A stretch of DNA of 20,369 nucleotides from JBILCM01 sp044353165 (GTDB lineage Bacteria; Bacillota; Bacilli; Paenibacillales; YIM-B00363), in contig JBILCM010000036.1 in assembly GCA_044353165.1 (NCBI GenBank), positions 1 through 20,369 on the forward strand, given 5' to 3'. The position numbers and the translations under genes were made by a program. Each line of letters begins with the position of its first letter. Position 1 is the first letter of the stretch. The notes beneath the pieces are model-generated. The model did no database searches. It worked only from the letters and a program-made list of their open reading frames with translations, and was not told the DNA's origin. Positions 1 to 8,006 of the stretch are shown piece by piece.

Positions 1-1690
1 ACGTTTGTAAGTGTGCTGGTCCTTGTAGCAAAGGCAATGTGAAGGTGATCGCGACATCATCTTGCGCTGTCACCTCTTGCGAAACACGGTGGTGTGCAAT
101 CTCGATCGACGCTCGTTTGATCGGGATCGCTCTCCCGCCGCTATACATAAATTTAGATGCTTCCAATATCCCAGATCTCAATTCCACATCAGGTAATCCC
201 GAAGTCAATCCAGCGCCTTCTTCTTCCGGCCATCGACGCAATTCGAACGTATAGGTGCCACTCGTCTCGACTAACAATTCCACATAACTATTCGTGATTT
301 TCCCTTTACGAATGTCCCCTTGGTTCCAGACAACTTCGGGAGCGTCTCCGCGCCAATCATGAGCCGTAATGCGAGTCGTTGGTTCATACATTGTCCCAAT
401 ACTGATCGGAATTTCTTTGTCAAATTGGACACTGACTTTCTCCCACCATACCTCATAATCTTGACGCATCTGTTCGACAAGCTCTGGGTATTGCGCTGCG
501 ACATCTGTGCGTTGTTCAGGGTCATGCTGTATGTTGAACAGCTCTTTCCCATTGACAAGACGCCACTTCCCGCGCATCACCGCACTGTCTTTCCACTTGA
601 TCGGTTGCGTCACCCGCTGTGAATCCGTCACCAAGGTGCGCTCTTCCCAATGCGCAGTTTCGCCTAGCATGATCGACAACAGGCTCTTGCCATCGAACGA
701 TAGCTCTCTTGGGGTTTGCAACCCGCACAGATCGATAAGCGTCGGCATGAAATCCACATTCGCTGTCAGTTCTTGCACATCTATCCCCGTGGAATATCCC
801 CCTGCTGGCCAGTGCAAGAAGAATGGCACCCGGTGACCCCCATCGTAGCGGGAACCTTTCTTGCCGCGCATGCCCGCATTGTATCCATTCACGAGAAACC
901 CTTCTTTGTCCAATTGGCATCCGTCCGCAGTCCCGTTGTCCGTCATGAAGATGACGATCGTGTTGTCCGCAAGGCCCCAATCTTGTAGCGCTGCTCTCAA
1001 CTTGCCCACATTCTCATCAATGTTGGTAATCATCCCATAGAAACGAGCGCGATTCTCTGGCACTTGTCCGCGATACATGTCCACATAATGCTCTTCGACA
1101 TTCAGCGGGCCATGCGGTGCGTTCGTTGGAATGTAACAGAAGAACGGTTGCTCTCGGTGACGGTCGATGAAATCCAGTCCCAACTGAAAGAACACATCCG
1201 TACAGTATCCCTTGAACGGACGAGGTACGCCGCGATCATAGTAATGATCATCAAAGTAATCATTGCCCCAATAATCGGGGGTTTGGCTAATTCCGCCGCC
1301 GCCATGAACGATGGCTTCATCGAACCCTCGGTCATGCGGTCGATAGGGATAGTTGTCACCGAGGTGCCATTTGCCAAATATTCCTGTCTTGTAACCGTTC
1401 GCGCGGAACACATCCGCCAGACTCACTTCATCTTTACGCAACAGTGAGCGACCGCCGATCGTGTGCCATACGCCTGTGCTATTGTGGAAATGTCCTGTCA
1501 TCAAACCTGCCCGTGTAGGCGCACAAGTCGGGCCTACATGAAAGTCAGTAAAGTGAACGCTCCCTTGATACAATTGGTCAATATTAGGGGTTTGGATCGT
1601 GGGATTGCCTGTGCAACCTAAATCACCGTATCCTTGGTCGTCCGTGATGATAAATACTACATTCGGTCGTTGTCTCGTCAATGCCATCAT
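1..1690 (-). CDS. Sulfatase (arylsulfatase A-like), 5' part, cut by the left window edge
   Basis: An uninterrupted minus-strand frame runs from an ATG at 1690 to the window edge (563 codons, no stop). It encodes the N-terminal catalytic region of a type I sulfatase, which hydrolyses sulfate esters. Visible features are the N-terminal strand and metal-binding pair VVFIITDDQGYGD (D17, D18), the formylglycine signature CAPTRAGLMTG with Cys56 as the residue to be oxidised (C-x-P-T-R rather than the commoner C-x-P-S-R), GKWHLG near 106-111, APHGPL around His193, and MTDNGT with D251/N252. Residues after about 410 look like a beta-rich C-terminal extension. There is no signal peptide, so a cytoplasmic enzyme is inferred. 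GGAGAGGGG at 1693-1701 supports the start; a second ATG at 1687 is also possible. The gene is divergent from an AraC-type regulator that probably controls it. The substrate is unknown; carbohydrate sulfate is likely. Activity needs a formylglycine-generating enzyme, which is not in the window. Confidence 0.9.
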   Translation of the reverse strand, partial: MMALTRQRPNVVFIITDDQGYGDLGCTGNPTIQTPNIDQLYQGSVHFTDFHVGPTCAPTRAGLMTGHFHNSTGVWHTIGGRSLLRKDEVSLADVFRANGYKTGIFGKWHLGDNYPYRPHDRGFDEAIVHGGGGISQTPDYWGNDYFDDHYYDRGVPRPFKGYCTDVFFQLGLDFIDRHREQPFFCYIPTNAPHGPLNVEEHYVDMYRGQVPENRARFYGMITNIDENVGKLRAALQDWGLADNTIVIFMTDNGTADGCQLDKEGFLVNGYNAGMRGKKGSRYDGGHRVPFFLHWPAGGYSTGIDVQELTANVDFMPTLIDLCGLQTPRELSFDGKSLLSIMLGETAHWEERTLVTDSQRVTQPIKWKDSAVMRGKWRLVNGKELFNIQHDPEQRTDVAAQYPELVEQMRQDYEVWWEKVSVQFDKEIPISIGTMYEPTTRITAHDWRGDAPEVVWNQGDIRKGKITNSYVELLVETSGTYTFELRRWPEEEGAGLTSGLPDVELRSGILEASKFMYSGGRAIPIKRASIEIAHHRVSQEVTAQDDVAITFTLPLLQGPAHLQT

Positions 1691-1701
1691 TGCCCCTCTC
1701 C

Positions 1702-1715
1702 AGACATGCGTGTCT
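1702..1715. repeat. Short inverted repeat in the sulfatase leader
   Basis: AGACA-TGCG-TGTCT is a perfect 5-bp inverted repeat with a 4-base loop. It lies immediately upstream of the sulfatase ribosome binding site, so it could be a small mRNA hairpin or an operator half-site pair. It is short enough to occur by chance. Confidence 0.3.
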
Positions 1716-1783
1716 TTATTAAATTTTACTGTCTGACGAGGAAGAATGATATACAGAAAAAATACAATGATTTATACTATTCA

Positions 1784-1799
1784 CAGATTGTCAGATTGT
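1784..1799. repeat. Tandem 8-bp direct repeat in the sulfatase/araC divergent region
   Basis: CAGATTGT occurs twice back to back, flanked by further CA. It is 32-47 bp upstream of the AraC-family start codon, inside the 140-bp divergent intergenic region. AraC-family proteins bind direct repeats, so this is a candidate operator, but no binding site is known for this protein. I could not identify convincing -35/-10 pairs for either divergent gene here. TATACT at 1773-1778 is a possible -10 for the regulator gene without a good -35. Confidence 0.35.
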
Positions 1800-1830
1800 C
1801 ATTTTCTCATAATATTAAAGAGGTGCTCAC

Positions 1831-2613
1831 GTGGATTCCCTTATGCGTCATCTCAAGTTTCATGTGCATCAAGCGAAATTCGGAACGGTGAACGCTACGT
1901 GGACGCGGACGAGGTTCCCCTATCCGCACCACCGTATTTATTATGTGACAGAGGGCGAAGGGGAGATCGTACTCAAACAACAGACGATCCAGCTTGTGCC
2001 CGGTTGCATGTATTTATTACCCGCGTATCAGTTGGTCAAGGCGACCTGTTGGGATCGCATGACGCATTACTATGTGCATTTTCAGGTGGAGTCTGATGTT
2101 ACCAACCCCCTGATGCAATGGGCACAACCGCAACTTTCGATTTGTGTTCAAGATGACGAGGTGCGACCGTGGTTTGAACGATTGAAGCAAAGCTTTCATT
2201 CCACCACGGTGGATGGTTATTTGCACTGTCAAGCTTCACTGATGATGTTGCTGGCACCGTTCTTCAAAGACATTACACTGCAAGAGACGAATCGCTCCCG
2301 ATTTCAGACGGTACTGCATTACATCGAGGAACATGTTGGAAAAAAGATTTCGCTTGATGAATTGGCCAATGTCATGCATCTGGACCCGGTCTACTTCTCC
2401 AATCTTTTTACCAGAACATTCCATATCCCGCCGTCACAGTTTGTTGTACAGAAGCGAGTGGAACGGGCGCAGCAATTGCTTGCCTTCACGAATCACACAA
2501 TGAAACAGATCGCCGAGCAATGTGGGTTTGATAACCAGATGTATTTTGCAAGAGTATTCCAATTGAGAACGGGATTGACGCCTACCAAATACCGTCAAGT
2601 GGTGCGGATATAG
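1831..2613 (+). CDS. AraC/XylS-family transcriptional regulator
   Basis: A 260-residue regulator. Residues of roughly 10-110 form a cupin-like sensor domain (PYPHHRIYYVTEGEGEI, then PGCMYLLPAY). Residues of roughly 160-260 form the two-helix-turn-helix AraC DNA-binding domain: ISLDELANVMHLDPVYFSNL is the first HTH, and MKQIAEQCGFDNQMYFARVF with the typical G-x-T-P-x-x-Y-R ending is the second. It starts at GTG 1831: AAAGAGGTG at 1817-1825 is correctly spaced for it and too far from the next in-frame ATG at 1843. It is divergent from the sulfatase gene, so local control of sulfatase expression in response to a sugar-like ligand is the natural inference. It converges on the pentonate dehydratase operon, whose terminator lies just past its stop. 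The ligand cannot be read from the sequence. Confidence 0.9.
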   Translation: MDSLMRHLKFHVHQAKFGTVNATWTRTRFPYPHHRIYYVTEGEGEIVLKQQTIQLVPGCMYLLPAYQLVKATCWDRMTHYYVHFQVESDVTNPLMQWAQPQLSICVQDDEVRPWFERLKQSFHSTTVDGYLHCQASLMMLLAPFFKDITLQETNRSRFQTVLHYIEEHVGKKISLDELANVMHLDPVYFSNLFTRTFHIPPSQFVVQKRVERAQQLLAFTNHTMKQIAEQCGFDNQMYFARVFQLRTGLTPTKYRQVVRI

Positions 2614-2627
2614 TACACGAAGATGTC

Positions 2628-2669
2628 AAAAAAGTGCGCACGAAGAACTTGGGAGTTCCTCATGCGCAC
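2628..2669 (-). terminator. Rho-independent terminator of the pentonate operon
   Basis: GTGCGCA (2634-2640) pairs with TGCGCAC (2663-2669). Inside, GAACT (2645-2649) pairs with AGTTC (2654-2658), with further partial pairing between them. On the minus strand the hairpin is followed directly by six T (2628-2633). It begins 13 bases after the stop codon of the YjhG-type dehydratase. The plus side lacks a comparable T run, so it works mainly for the minus-strand operon, although it may also block transcripts leaving the AraC gene. Confidence 0.88.
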
Positions 2670-2682
2670 ACATTATTCTATG

Positions 2683-4659
2683 TTATGATTTCAGTTTCAG
2701 TGCAGCAATGCCCGCTTGCAACACTTCCAGAATCCGCTCGGTATCATAGACGCTTCCCGTCCACGTTCCCCCGCTCACCGATTGAAGCGCCGCCCACAGT
2801 CGGGTGTCATCGGGCAAATCCGGGTCAGGCGCAAGTTGTGGGTGGGGGTCACGGCCAGCAAGAATCGTGGCGCCTGCTTCTGGCGTGCAAGGTTGTTCGC
2901 TCGTACCCATAAAGTTGATGGAACCTTCCATCTCGCGTCTGCGGATGACGATCTGAATGATGTCGCCATCGCGCAACTTGCCGATGGGCCCGCCGGCTAA
3001 GCCTTCGGGACCAATGTGCCCGATACATGCTCCGGTAGAAACGCCGGAGAAGCGAGCGTCTGTCACGAGTGCGACATGCTTGCCCCACGGCAGATGCTTC
3101 AATGCAGACGTCAGCTGATACGTCTCTTCCATACCGGTTCCGCTCGGTCCGCGTCCTGTGAGTACCATCACATCGCCCGTTTGGATACGACCATCCTTGA
3201 TCGCACGAATCGCGGACCGCTCCGTCGTGAATACTCGCGCAGGTCCAGTGTGGTTGAAGACGCCGTCTGGATCGACGACCGACGGATCGATCGAAGTGGC
3301 TTTGACGACAGAACCCTCAGGTGCGATGTTGCCCGTCGGGAACACCAATGTCGATGTCAAGCCCGCTTGCCTCGCTTGATCTGGCGACATAATGACGGTA
3401 TCGGGATCAATCCCGTCTTCGACAAGACGAGCACGAAACCGCTGGCGCCGCTCCGATTGCTCCCACCAATCGAGCACTTCGCCCCAAGTGGCACCGGAGA
3501 CGGTGCGCGCCGATTCATCCAAGATGCCTAGCGGACGAAGCCGCAACATCACTTCCGGGACGCCGCCAGCCAAGAAAACGCGCACGGTCGGATGGTCAAT
3601 CGGACCATTCGGTAAGGCGCTGACGAGCCGTGGCACCCATTTATTAACCTCGATCCAGTCCTGGACGGTCGGGATGCGTAACTGTGCGGCATGCGCGATG
3701 GCCGGGATGTGAAGCAACAAATTGGTCGAACCGCCGAATGCCGCGAACACGATCATCGCGTTACGGATGGAAGCATCGGTCAATACATCGGCCGATGGGG
3801 TGCCCGATCGCTCGAGCTCGAGCAGTGCGCGAGCCGATTGACGCGCCATTGCTTGCCATACCGGCTCACCCGAAGGCGCGAGCGCTGCATGCGGCACCGT
3901 CAAGCCGAGCGCTTCGGCAACCACTTGCGCGGTAGCTGCGGTGCCTAGAAATTGACACCCGCCGCCGGGTGTCGCACACGCGCGGCAACCCAACTCAGCC
4001 GCTTCTTGCAGGCTGATTTCGCCATGGGCGTAACGCGCGCCGATCGTCTGTATTTTGCCGGCATCTTCCCCGTGTGTCGGCGGTAATGTGACGCCGCCGG
4101 GGACGATGACGACGGGGAGCTTGCGCATCGCAGCGAGCGCAATCAGCATCGCTGGCAACCCCTTGTCACAAGTGGCAATGCCTAACACACCGCGCCGCGT
4201 AGGCAGCGAGCGAATAAGGCGGCGAAATACGATCGCCGCATCATTGCGATAGGGGAGGGAATCGAACATGCCCGTCGTGCCTTGAGAGCGGCCGTCGCAC
4301 GGATCACTCACAAAACCGGCGAACGGCACGCCGCCGCTCTCGCGTATTTCATTCGCGGCCTCGCGCGCCAGTATGCCCACTTCCCAATGTCCCGTGTGAT
4401 AACCGAGTGCGATCGGTTGTCCGTCGTGATCGCGCATGCCGCCTTGCGTACTCAAAATAAGAAATTGTTTGCCGCTAAGTGCCGCAGGGTCCCAGCCCAT
4501 GCCTGCATTCTGCGTCAAACCAAACAAATCACCGCTTGGCGCGTGGCGTAGCATCTCATCGCTAAGTGGCAATGCACCTACCGGTCCAGATGCATGTGTG
4601 CGAACGTGATAGATCGGCGCTGTGCTTTCTTCCATGATACGTTGGAGTGGTGTAGTCAT
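2683..4659 (-). CDS. yjhG: D-xylonate dehydratase, YjhG/YagF type (IlvD/Edd superfamily)
   Basis: A 658-residue iron-sulfur dehydratase of the IlvD/Edd superfamily. The length and N-terminal style (ESTAPIYHVRTHASGPVGALP) fit the YjhG/YagF branch (about 655 residues) rather than IlvD (about 560). It should dehydrate D-xylonate, or a related pentonate, to 2-keto-3-deoxy-pentonate in the cytoplasm. The cluster cysteines expected for the family are seen at C121 (DPCDGRSQGT), C164 (ATCDKGLPA) and C235 (GGGCQFLGTAAT). The C-terminal half has the family stretches VFPTGNIAPEGSVVK and TDARFSGVSTGACIGHI. The start is set at ATG 4659 because GGAGG (4666-4670) lies 6 bases upstream; the longer frame to 4689 has no ribosome binding site. 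It is the last gene of the operon, 50 bases after the aldehyde dehydrogenase, and is followed by a strong terminator. The exact pentonate is inferred. Confidence 0.88.
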   Translation of the reverse strand: MTTPLQRIMEESTAPIYHVRTHASGPVGALPLSDEMLRHAPSGDLFGLTQNAGMGWDPAALSGKQFLILSTQGGMRDHDGQPIALGYHTGHWEVGILAREAANEIRESGGVPFAGFVSDPCDGRSQGTTGMFDSLPYRNDAAIVFRRLIRSLPTRRGVLGIATCDKGLPAMLIALAAMRKLPVVIVPGGVTLPPTHGEDAGKIQTIGARYAHGEISLQEAAELGCRACATPGGGCQFLGTAATAQVVAEALGLTVPHAALAPSGEPVWQAMARQSARALLELERSGTPSADVLTDASIRNAMIVFAAFGGSTNLLLHIPAIAHAAQLRIPTVQDWIEVNKWVPRLVSALPNGPIDHPTVRVFLAGGVPEVMLRLRPLGILDESARTVSGATWGEVLDWWEQSERRQRFRARLVEDGIDPDTVIMSPDQARQAGLTSTLVFPTGNIAPEGSVVKATSIDPSVVDPDGVFNHTGPARVFTTERSAIRAIKDGRIQTGDVMVLTGRGPSGTGMEETYQLTSALKHLPWGKHVALVTDARFSGVSTGACIGHIGPEGLAGGPIGKLRDGDIIQIVIRRREMEGSINFMGTSEQPCTPEAGATILAGRDPHPQLAPDPDLPDDTRLWAALQSVSGGTWTGSVYDTERILEVLQAGIAALKLKS

Positions 4660-4709
4660 ATCGAACCTCCTGATGGCACGAAACGGCATTCCGAGTAACT
4701 GGAATCGTT

Positions 4710-6173
4710 CTACGCTTTGACAAATACGGTCTTAATTGAAGTGAAAAATTCAATCGCTGCTTGTCCTTGCTCTCTGGAATGTGAGCTGGACTGCTTCATG
4801 CCTCCGAACGGTGCTTGCAACTCGACACCGGCTGTCTCGGCATTGACACGAACTAAGCCTGCGTCCAAATCACGGATGAACGATAACACATGGCCAATAT
4901 CCCGTGTATAGATCGATGCGCTTAATCCATATTCCGTATCATTGGCCAGGTGAATGGCTTCTTCCATGCTCGCTGCTGGGATCAAAGCCAGAACCGGTCC
5001 GAATATTTCTTCCTGGGCAATTCGCATGGAAGGGGCAACACCGTCAAACACCGTCGGTTGCACGAAGAAGCCATTGTGCAGTCCGTCAACTTGAACACGC
5101 GCACCGCCGCACAATAACGAAGCGCCTTCCTCCAAACCAATTTTCACGTAATCAAGTACGGTTTCGAGTTGCTTCTCATTGGCGCAAGGTCCCATCCAGA
5201 CACCTGGACTCATGCCATCTCCAACGCGCACTGCAGCAACCGCAGCAAGCAATTTTTGTTTGAACGCCTCATAGATATCTTGATGAACAATGACGCGGCT
5301 CGTCGCTGTGCACTTCTGACCCGTCGAACGCATGCCGCCGCTGACAGTCGCTTCTACAGCAAGATCCAAATCCGCATCCGCAGCAATGATGATTGGATTT
5401 TTACCGCCCATCTCCAATTGATACTTGGCGCCGCGTGCAAGCGCCGCTTGCCCGACTTGTTTGCCCACACCATTGGAGCCTGTGAACGTAATGCCGCTCA
5501 CATCCGGATGCTCCGAAAGCCTGCGGCCGATCAAGGAACCAGACCCTGTAACCATGTTGACGACACCTGCAGGAAATCCAGCTTCCACAAAGCATTCCAT
5601 CACTTTGGCAGCCGTTACGGCCGTTTCCTGTGCAGGCTTCAAAACCACCGTATTCCCATAAATAAGGGCTGGCGCCATCTTCCAGATTGGAATCGCAACA
5701 GGGAAATTCCACGGGGAGATCACCGCAACAACACCCAGCGGCACCCGTGTTGTGAACATCAAAGCGCCAGCATCGGACGATGGGATCACATCTCCCGTCT
5801 TACGCATGCCTTCTCCGGCGTAATACCGCAACAACGCTACGCCTCTTGCGGTTTCCCCTTTGGCCTCTGGGAACGTCTTGCCCATCTCACGCGTCATCGT
5901 TTCGGCAATTTCTTCGAGCCGTCTTTCCATCACATTCGCTGCTTTGAACAACAAATCGCCTCGGGCCGCGCCAGCGAACTTCCTCCATCCGACAGAGGCC
6001 GCTTTCGCTGCGGCTACTGCACGGTTGACATCATCGATATTCGATACTTGCACATACCCAACGACCTCATGTTTGTTGGCTGGGTTTATACTTGCCGCTG
6101 TTTTACCTGTATCGCTTGCAACCCATTCACCGTTCATTAAATTATAATACGTCTGATCCGTCACAAAGCTCAT
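4710..6173 (-). CDS. 2-oxoglutarate semialdehyde dehydrogenase (aldehyde dehydrogenase family)
   Basis: A full-length 487-residue NAD(P)-dependent aldehyde dehydrogenase. The Rossmann-type cofactor region contains PWNFP (N156), VVLKPA (K179) and FTGSNGVG. The catalytic residues are E254 in LEMGGKNP and C288 in GQKCTATSR, and EEIFGPVLA is near residue 390. In this operon, between a 2-keto-3-deoxy-pentonate dehydratase and a pentonate dehydratase, the expected reaction is oxidation of 2-oxoglutarate semialdehyde to 2-oxoglutarate. The sequence style also resembles the GucD/YcbD-type enzymes of glucarate degradation, which catalyse the same step. GGGAGGG at 6183-6189 supports ATG 6173. It lies 20 bases downstream of the FAH-family gene. 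Family membership is certain; substrate is inferred from context. NAD versus NADP preference was not judged. Confidence 0.88.
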   Translation of the reverse strand: MSFVTDQTYYNLMNGEWVASDTGKTAASINPANKHEVVGYVQVSNIDDVNRAVAAAKAASVGWRKFAGAARGDLLFKAANVMERRLEEIAETMTREMGKTFPEAKGETARGVALLRYYAGEGMRKTGDVIPSSDAGALMFTTRVPLGVVAVISPWNFPVAIPIWKMAPALIYGNTVVLKPAQETAVTAAKVMECFVEAGFPAGVVNMVTGSGSLIGRRLSEHPDVSGITFTGSNGVGKQVGQAALARGAKYQLEMGGKNPIIIAADADLDLAVEATVSGGMRSTGQKCTATSRVIVHQDIYEAFKQKLLAAVAAVRVGDGMSPGVWMGPCANEKQLETVLDYVKIGLEEGASLLCGGARVQVDGLHNGFFVQPTVFDGVAPSMRIAQEEIFGPVLALIPAASMEEAIHLANDTEYGLSASIYTRDIGHVLSFIRDLDAGLVRVNAETAGVELQAPFGGMKQSSSHSREQGQAAIEFFTSIKTVFVKA

Positions 6174-6193
6174 TCGAAAACACCCTCCCTAAG

Positions 6194-7114
6194 TTATTCG
6201 TAATCTGCTGTAGAACGCACATGATTGACGAGCGTACCGATACCGGTAATCTCGATCTCGACGCGGTCATCAACCTTCAGTGTGAACTCATTGGGCGGCA
6301 CGATGCACGTTCCCGTTAACAATACGGTGCCATCCAAAATCTGATTATCCCGAACGAGGTATGTAACAAGTTCGTCGTATTTGCGTATGAGCTGCGATGT
6401 GTTTGCTTGACCTTCCACAGCAAGATGTCCATCGCGATAAATACGGCATACAATTTGTAAATTGTATGGATTCTCAACACTCTCACGGAGCAGTACCGAA
6501 GGTCCGATGGAACAAGAACGGCGCCACATTTTCGCCTGCGGCAAATACAGTGGGTTTTCCCCTTCGATATCTCTGCAACTCATGTCATTACCAATCGTAT
6601 ATCCAAGTATTTCGCCTTTGCGATCGATGACGAGCGCCAACTCGGGCTCTGGAATTTGCCAATCGGAATCGCTGCGAATGCACAGCACTCCGCCGGGTTC
6701 GACCAATCGTGCTGCGGTCGCTTTGAAGAACAGTTCGGGTCGTTGTGCATCATACACTTTATCGTAGAATGTCGATGCATCCAATCGTCCACCCGTGGCC
6801 TCATAATTGCGTGCCTCCCGGCTGCGTTCATAGGTGACGCCTGCCGCCCACACTTCCTCGGCTTCCACCGGCACTGTCAACACAAGGTTGCGAGCGGCAT
6901 GATCCGATAACGGTTGCGCAATGGACTGCAGTCGTAGTCCCCAAGCGAGCGGAGTCAGTCCAAATTTGCGGGCATCACGAATGAATTCCATCAATCCGTG
7001 ATAAGGTGTTGGATGAATGACACCCGCCCCCAATCCCCCTACATTCGCGTGTGCATCCTCTGTCCAAATGGCCAACCTTGCTTTGCCATCTTCCATGTAA
7101 CGAATCAATTTCAT
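6194..7114 (-). CDS. FAH-superfamily 2-keto-3-deoxy-pentonate dehydratase
   Basis: A 306-residue member of the fumarylacetoacetate hydrolase superfamily. The stretches AGVTYERSREARNYEA (92-107) and YDKVYDAQRPELFFKATA (117-134) resemble the dehydratase branch typified by Sulfolobus 2-keto-3-deoxy-D-arabinonate dehydratase and Caulobacter XylX, not the hydrolase branch. Divalent-metal ligands are likely E156 and E158 in PEPELAL and D177 in IGNDMSCRD. The expected reaction is 2-keto-3-deoxy-D-xylonate (or arabinonate) to 2-oxoglutarate semialdehyde plus water, the substrate of the next gene. ATG 7114 is preceded by a modest AGGGTG at 7125-7130. It is the first enzyme gene of the operon, 43 bases after iclR, and that gap carries two copies of a candidate operator. 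Stereochemistry of the substrate cannot be read from the sequence. Confidence 0.85.
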   Translation of the reverse strand: MKLIRYMEDGKARLAIWTEDAHANVGGLGAGVIHPTPYHGLMEFIRDARKFGLTPLAWGLRLQSIAQPLSDHAARNLVLTVPVEAEEVWAAGVTYERSREARNYEATGGRLDASTFYDKVYDAQRPELFFKATAARLVEPGGVLCIRSDSDWQIPEPELALVIDRKGEILGYTIGNDMSCRDIEGENPLYLPQAKMWRRSCSIGPSVLLRESVENPYNLQIVCRIYRDGHLAVEGQANTSQLIRKYDELVTYLVRDNQILDGTVLLTGTCIVPPNEFTLKVDDRVEIEITGIGTLVNHVRSTADYE

Positions 7115-7133
7115 CTGCGATCTACACCCTTTC

Positions 7134-7156
7134 TTGTTCTACAATTTGTTTTACAA
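7134..7156. promoter_or_regulatory. Two tandem candidate IclR operator sites
   Basis: Two near-identical pseudo-palindromes, TTGTTCTACAA (7134-7144) and TTGTTTTACAA (7146-7156), have centres 12 bp apart. The junction also reads TACAATTTGTT (7140-7150), close to the perfect palindrome TACAAATTGTA upstream of iclR. They fill most of the 43-base gap between iclR and the first enzyme gene. Binding by the adjacent regulator is inferred. No good -35/-10 pair was found in the gap, so the sites might act on read-through transcription or on a weak internal promoter. Confidence 0.5.
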
Positions 7157-7157
7157 T

Positions 7158-7931
7158 TTAGTGATTTGACGCTCTGTAGATATATCCCATCTGTCTTGAC
7201 ACCTGTTGTGTGGCTTCCATGAGCAGCTGTATACATTGTTCAAAACCTTCTTGATCTAACCCGGATACCATCGTCGATATGCTCATTGACGCGGCAAGTT
7301 GACCATTGTGATCGAAGATGGGCGCTGCCGCACAACGCACGCCGGGTTCATTCTCTTCGATGTCCAGAGCATAACCACGATTTTGAATTTCCTGCAGATC
7401 AGCTAAGAATGCATCTCGATTCACAATCGTCGCGGGGGTGAGTGAACGAAAATCATAATCAGACAACACCACTTCGAGCTCCGTCGGTTTGCTGAATGCG
7501 GCAAGTACTTTGCCTGAGGCACTGCTATGCAAAGGAACCCGCCGACCAATCCGCGAATAACGAATGGCTGCTTTCTCGCCTTCGACTTTATCGACGTATA
7601 CACCGTGGTTGCCATCTGCGATGACCAGATGCGTGGTTTGTCCGGTTCGCATGGATAAATACTCTAACCATCGTCTGGACGTGTTGCGTATGTCCAACCC
7701 TTGTAACATGATGTGCCCTTTCTCTGCACATTTGATGCCGAGTCGGTATTTGCCGTTGTCTGCATTCTGTTCGATGTATCCATGAAGTTGTAACGTCTTC
7801 AGCAAGGAATGAACTGTACTCTTGTGAAGCCCTACCTTGACACTAATGTCCGTTATTTTCAATTCGGGATGGGTCTCATCGAACAGGTCGATGATCTGCA
7901 ACGCGCGGTCCACAGCCTGAATAATCGGCAT
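7158..7931 (-). CDS. IclR-family transcriptional regulator of the pentonate operon
   Basis: A 257-residue IclR-type regulator. Residues 1-65 form the winged helix-turn-helix (RALQIIDLFDE, ITDISVKVGLHKSTVHSLL, then the wing GKYRLGIK). Residues of roughly 80-250 form the effector-binding domain, with SSASGKVLAAF and ENEPGVRCAAAPIFD typical of the family. AAAGGAGA at 7941-7948 supports ATG 7931. It is the first gene of the operon, so it probably regulates itself together with the catabolic genes. A pathway intermediate such as a pentonate or 2-keto-3-deoxy acid is the likely ligand. IclR proteins can be repressors or activators. The palindrome lying on the proposed -10 favours repression here, but this is inference. 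Confidence 0.9.
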   Translation of the reverse strand: MPIIQAVDRALQIIDLFDETHPELKITDISVKVGLHKSTVHSLLKTLQLHGYIEQNADNGKYRLGIKCAEKGHIMLQGLDIRNTSRRWLEYLSMRTGQTTHLVIADGNHGVYVDKVEGEKAAIRYSRIGRRVPLHSSASGKVLAAFSKPTELEVVLSDYDFRSLTPATIVNRDAFLADLQEIQNRGYALDIEENEPGVRCAAAPIFDHNGQLAASMSISTMVSGLDQEGFEQCIQLLMEATQQVSRQMGYIYRASNH

Positions 7932-7966
7932 GGATGGGAATCTCCTTTGTGAAAGTTTTGATTTTT

Positions 7967-7983
7967 GTTTTATATTATAAAAC
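7967..7983. repeat. AT-rich 17-bp palindrome in the iclR leader
   Basis: GTTTTATA-T-TATAAAAC is a perfect 8-bp inverted repeat around one central base, about 20 bases upstream of the iclR ribosome binding site. On the minus strand it contains TATAAT, a perfect -10 hexamer but without a matching -35. It may be an operator, a weak RNA hairpin, or only AT-rich chance symmetry. Confidence 0.35.
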
Positions 7984-8006
7984 CATGTTCTGTTTTTACA
8001 CTACAA

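Noticed and set aside
522..980. Minus-strand open frame of 152 codons and other frames at 271-558 and 1102-1413.
   Set aside because: They overlap the sulfatase in other frames. The sulfatase frame is open through the whole region and carries the family motifs; these have low-complexity Arg/His/Cys-rich products typical of shadow frames.
4660..4689. N-terminal extension of the YjhG-type dehydratase (MPFRAIRRFD).
   Set aside because: It has no ribosome binding site, and its codons run through the GGAGG that serves ATG 4659.
4688..4705. ATTCC/GGAAT inverted repeat in the gap between the aldehyde dehydrogenase and YjhG-type genes.
   Set aside because: Only 5 bp with an 8-base loop and no T run; too weak to call a terminator or processing site.
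5169..6140. Plus-strand open frame of 323 codons antisense to the aldehyde dehydrogenase.
   Set aside because: Its composition (rich in Arg, His, Cys, with no recognisable domain) is that of an antisense shadow, and the opposite strand encodes a complete aldehyde dehydrogenase with all catalytic residues.
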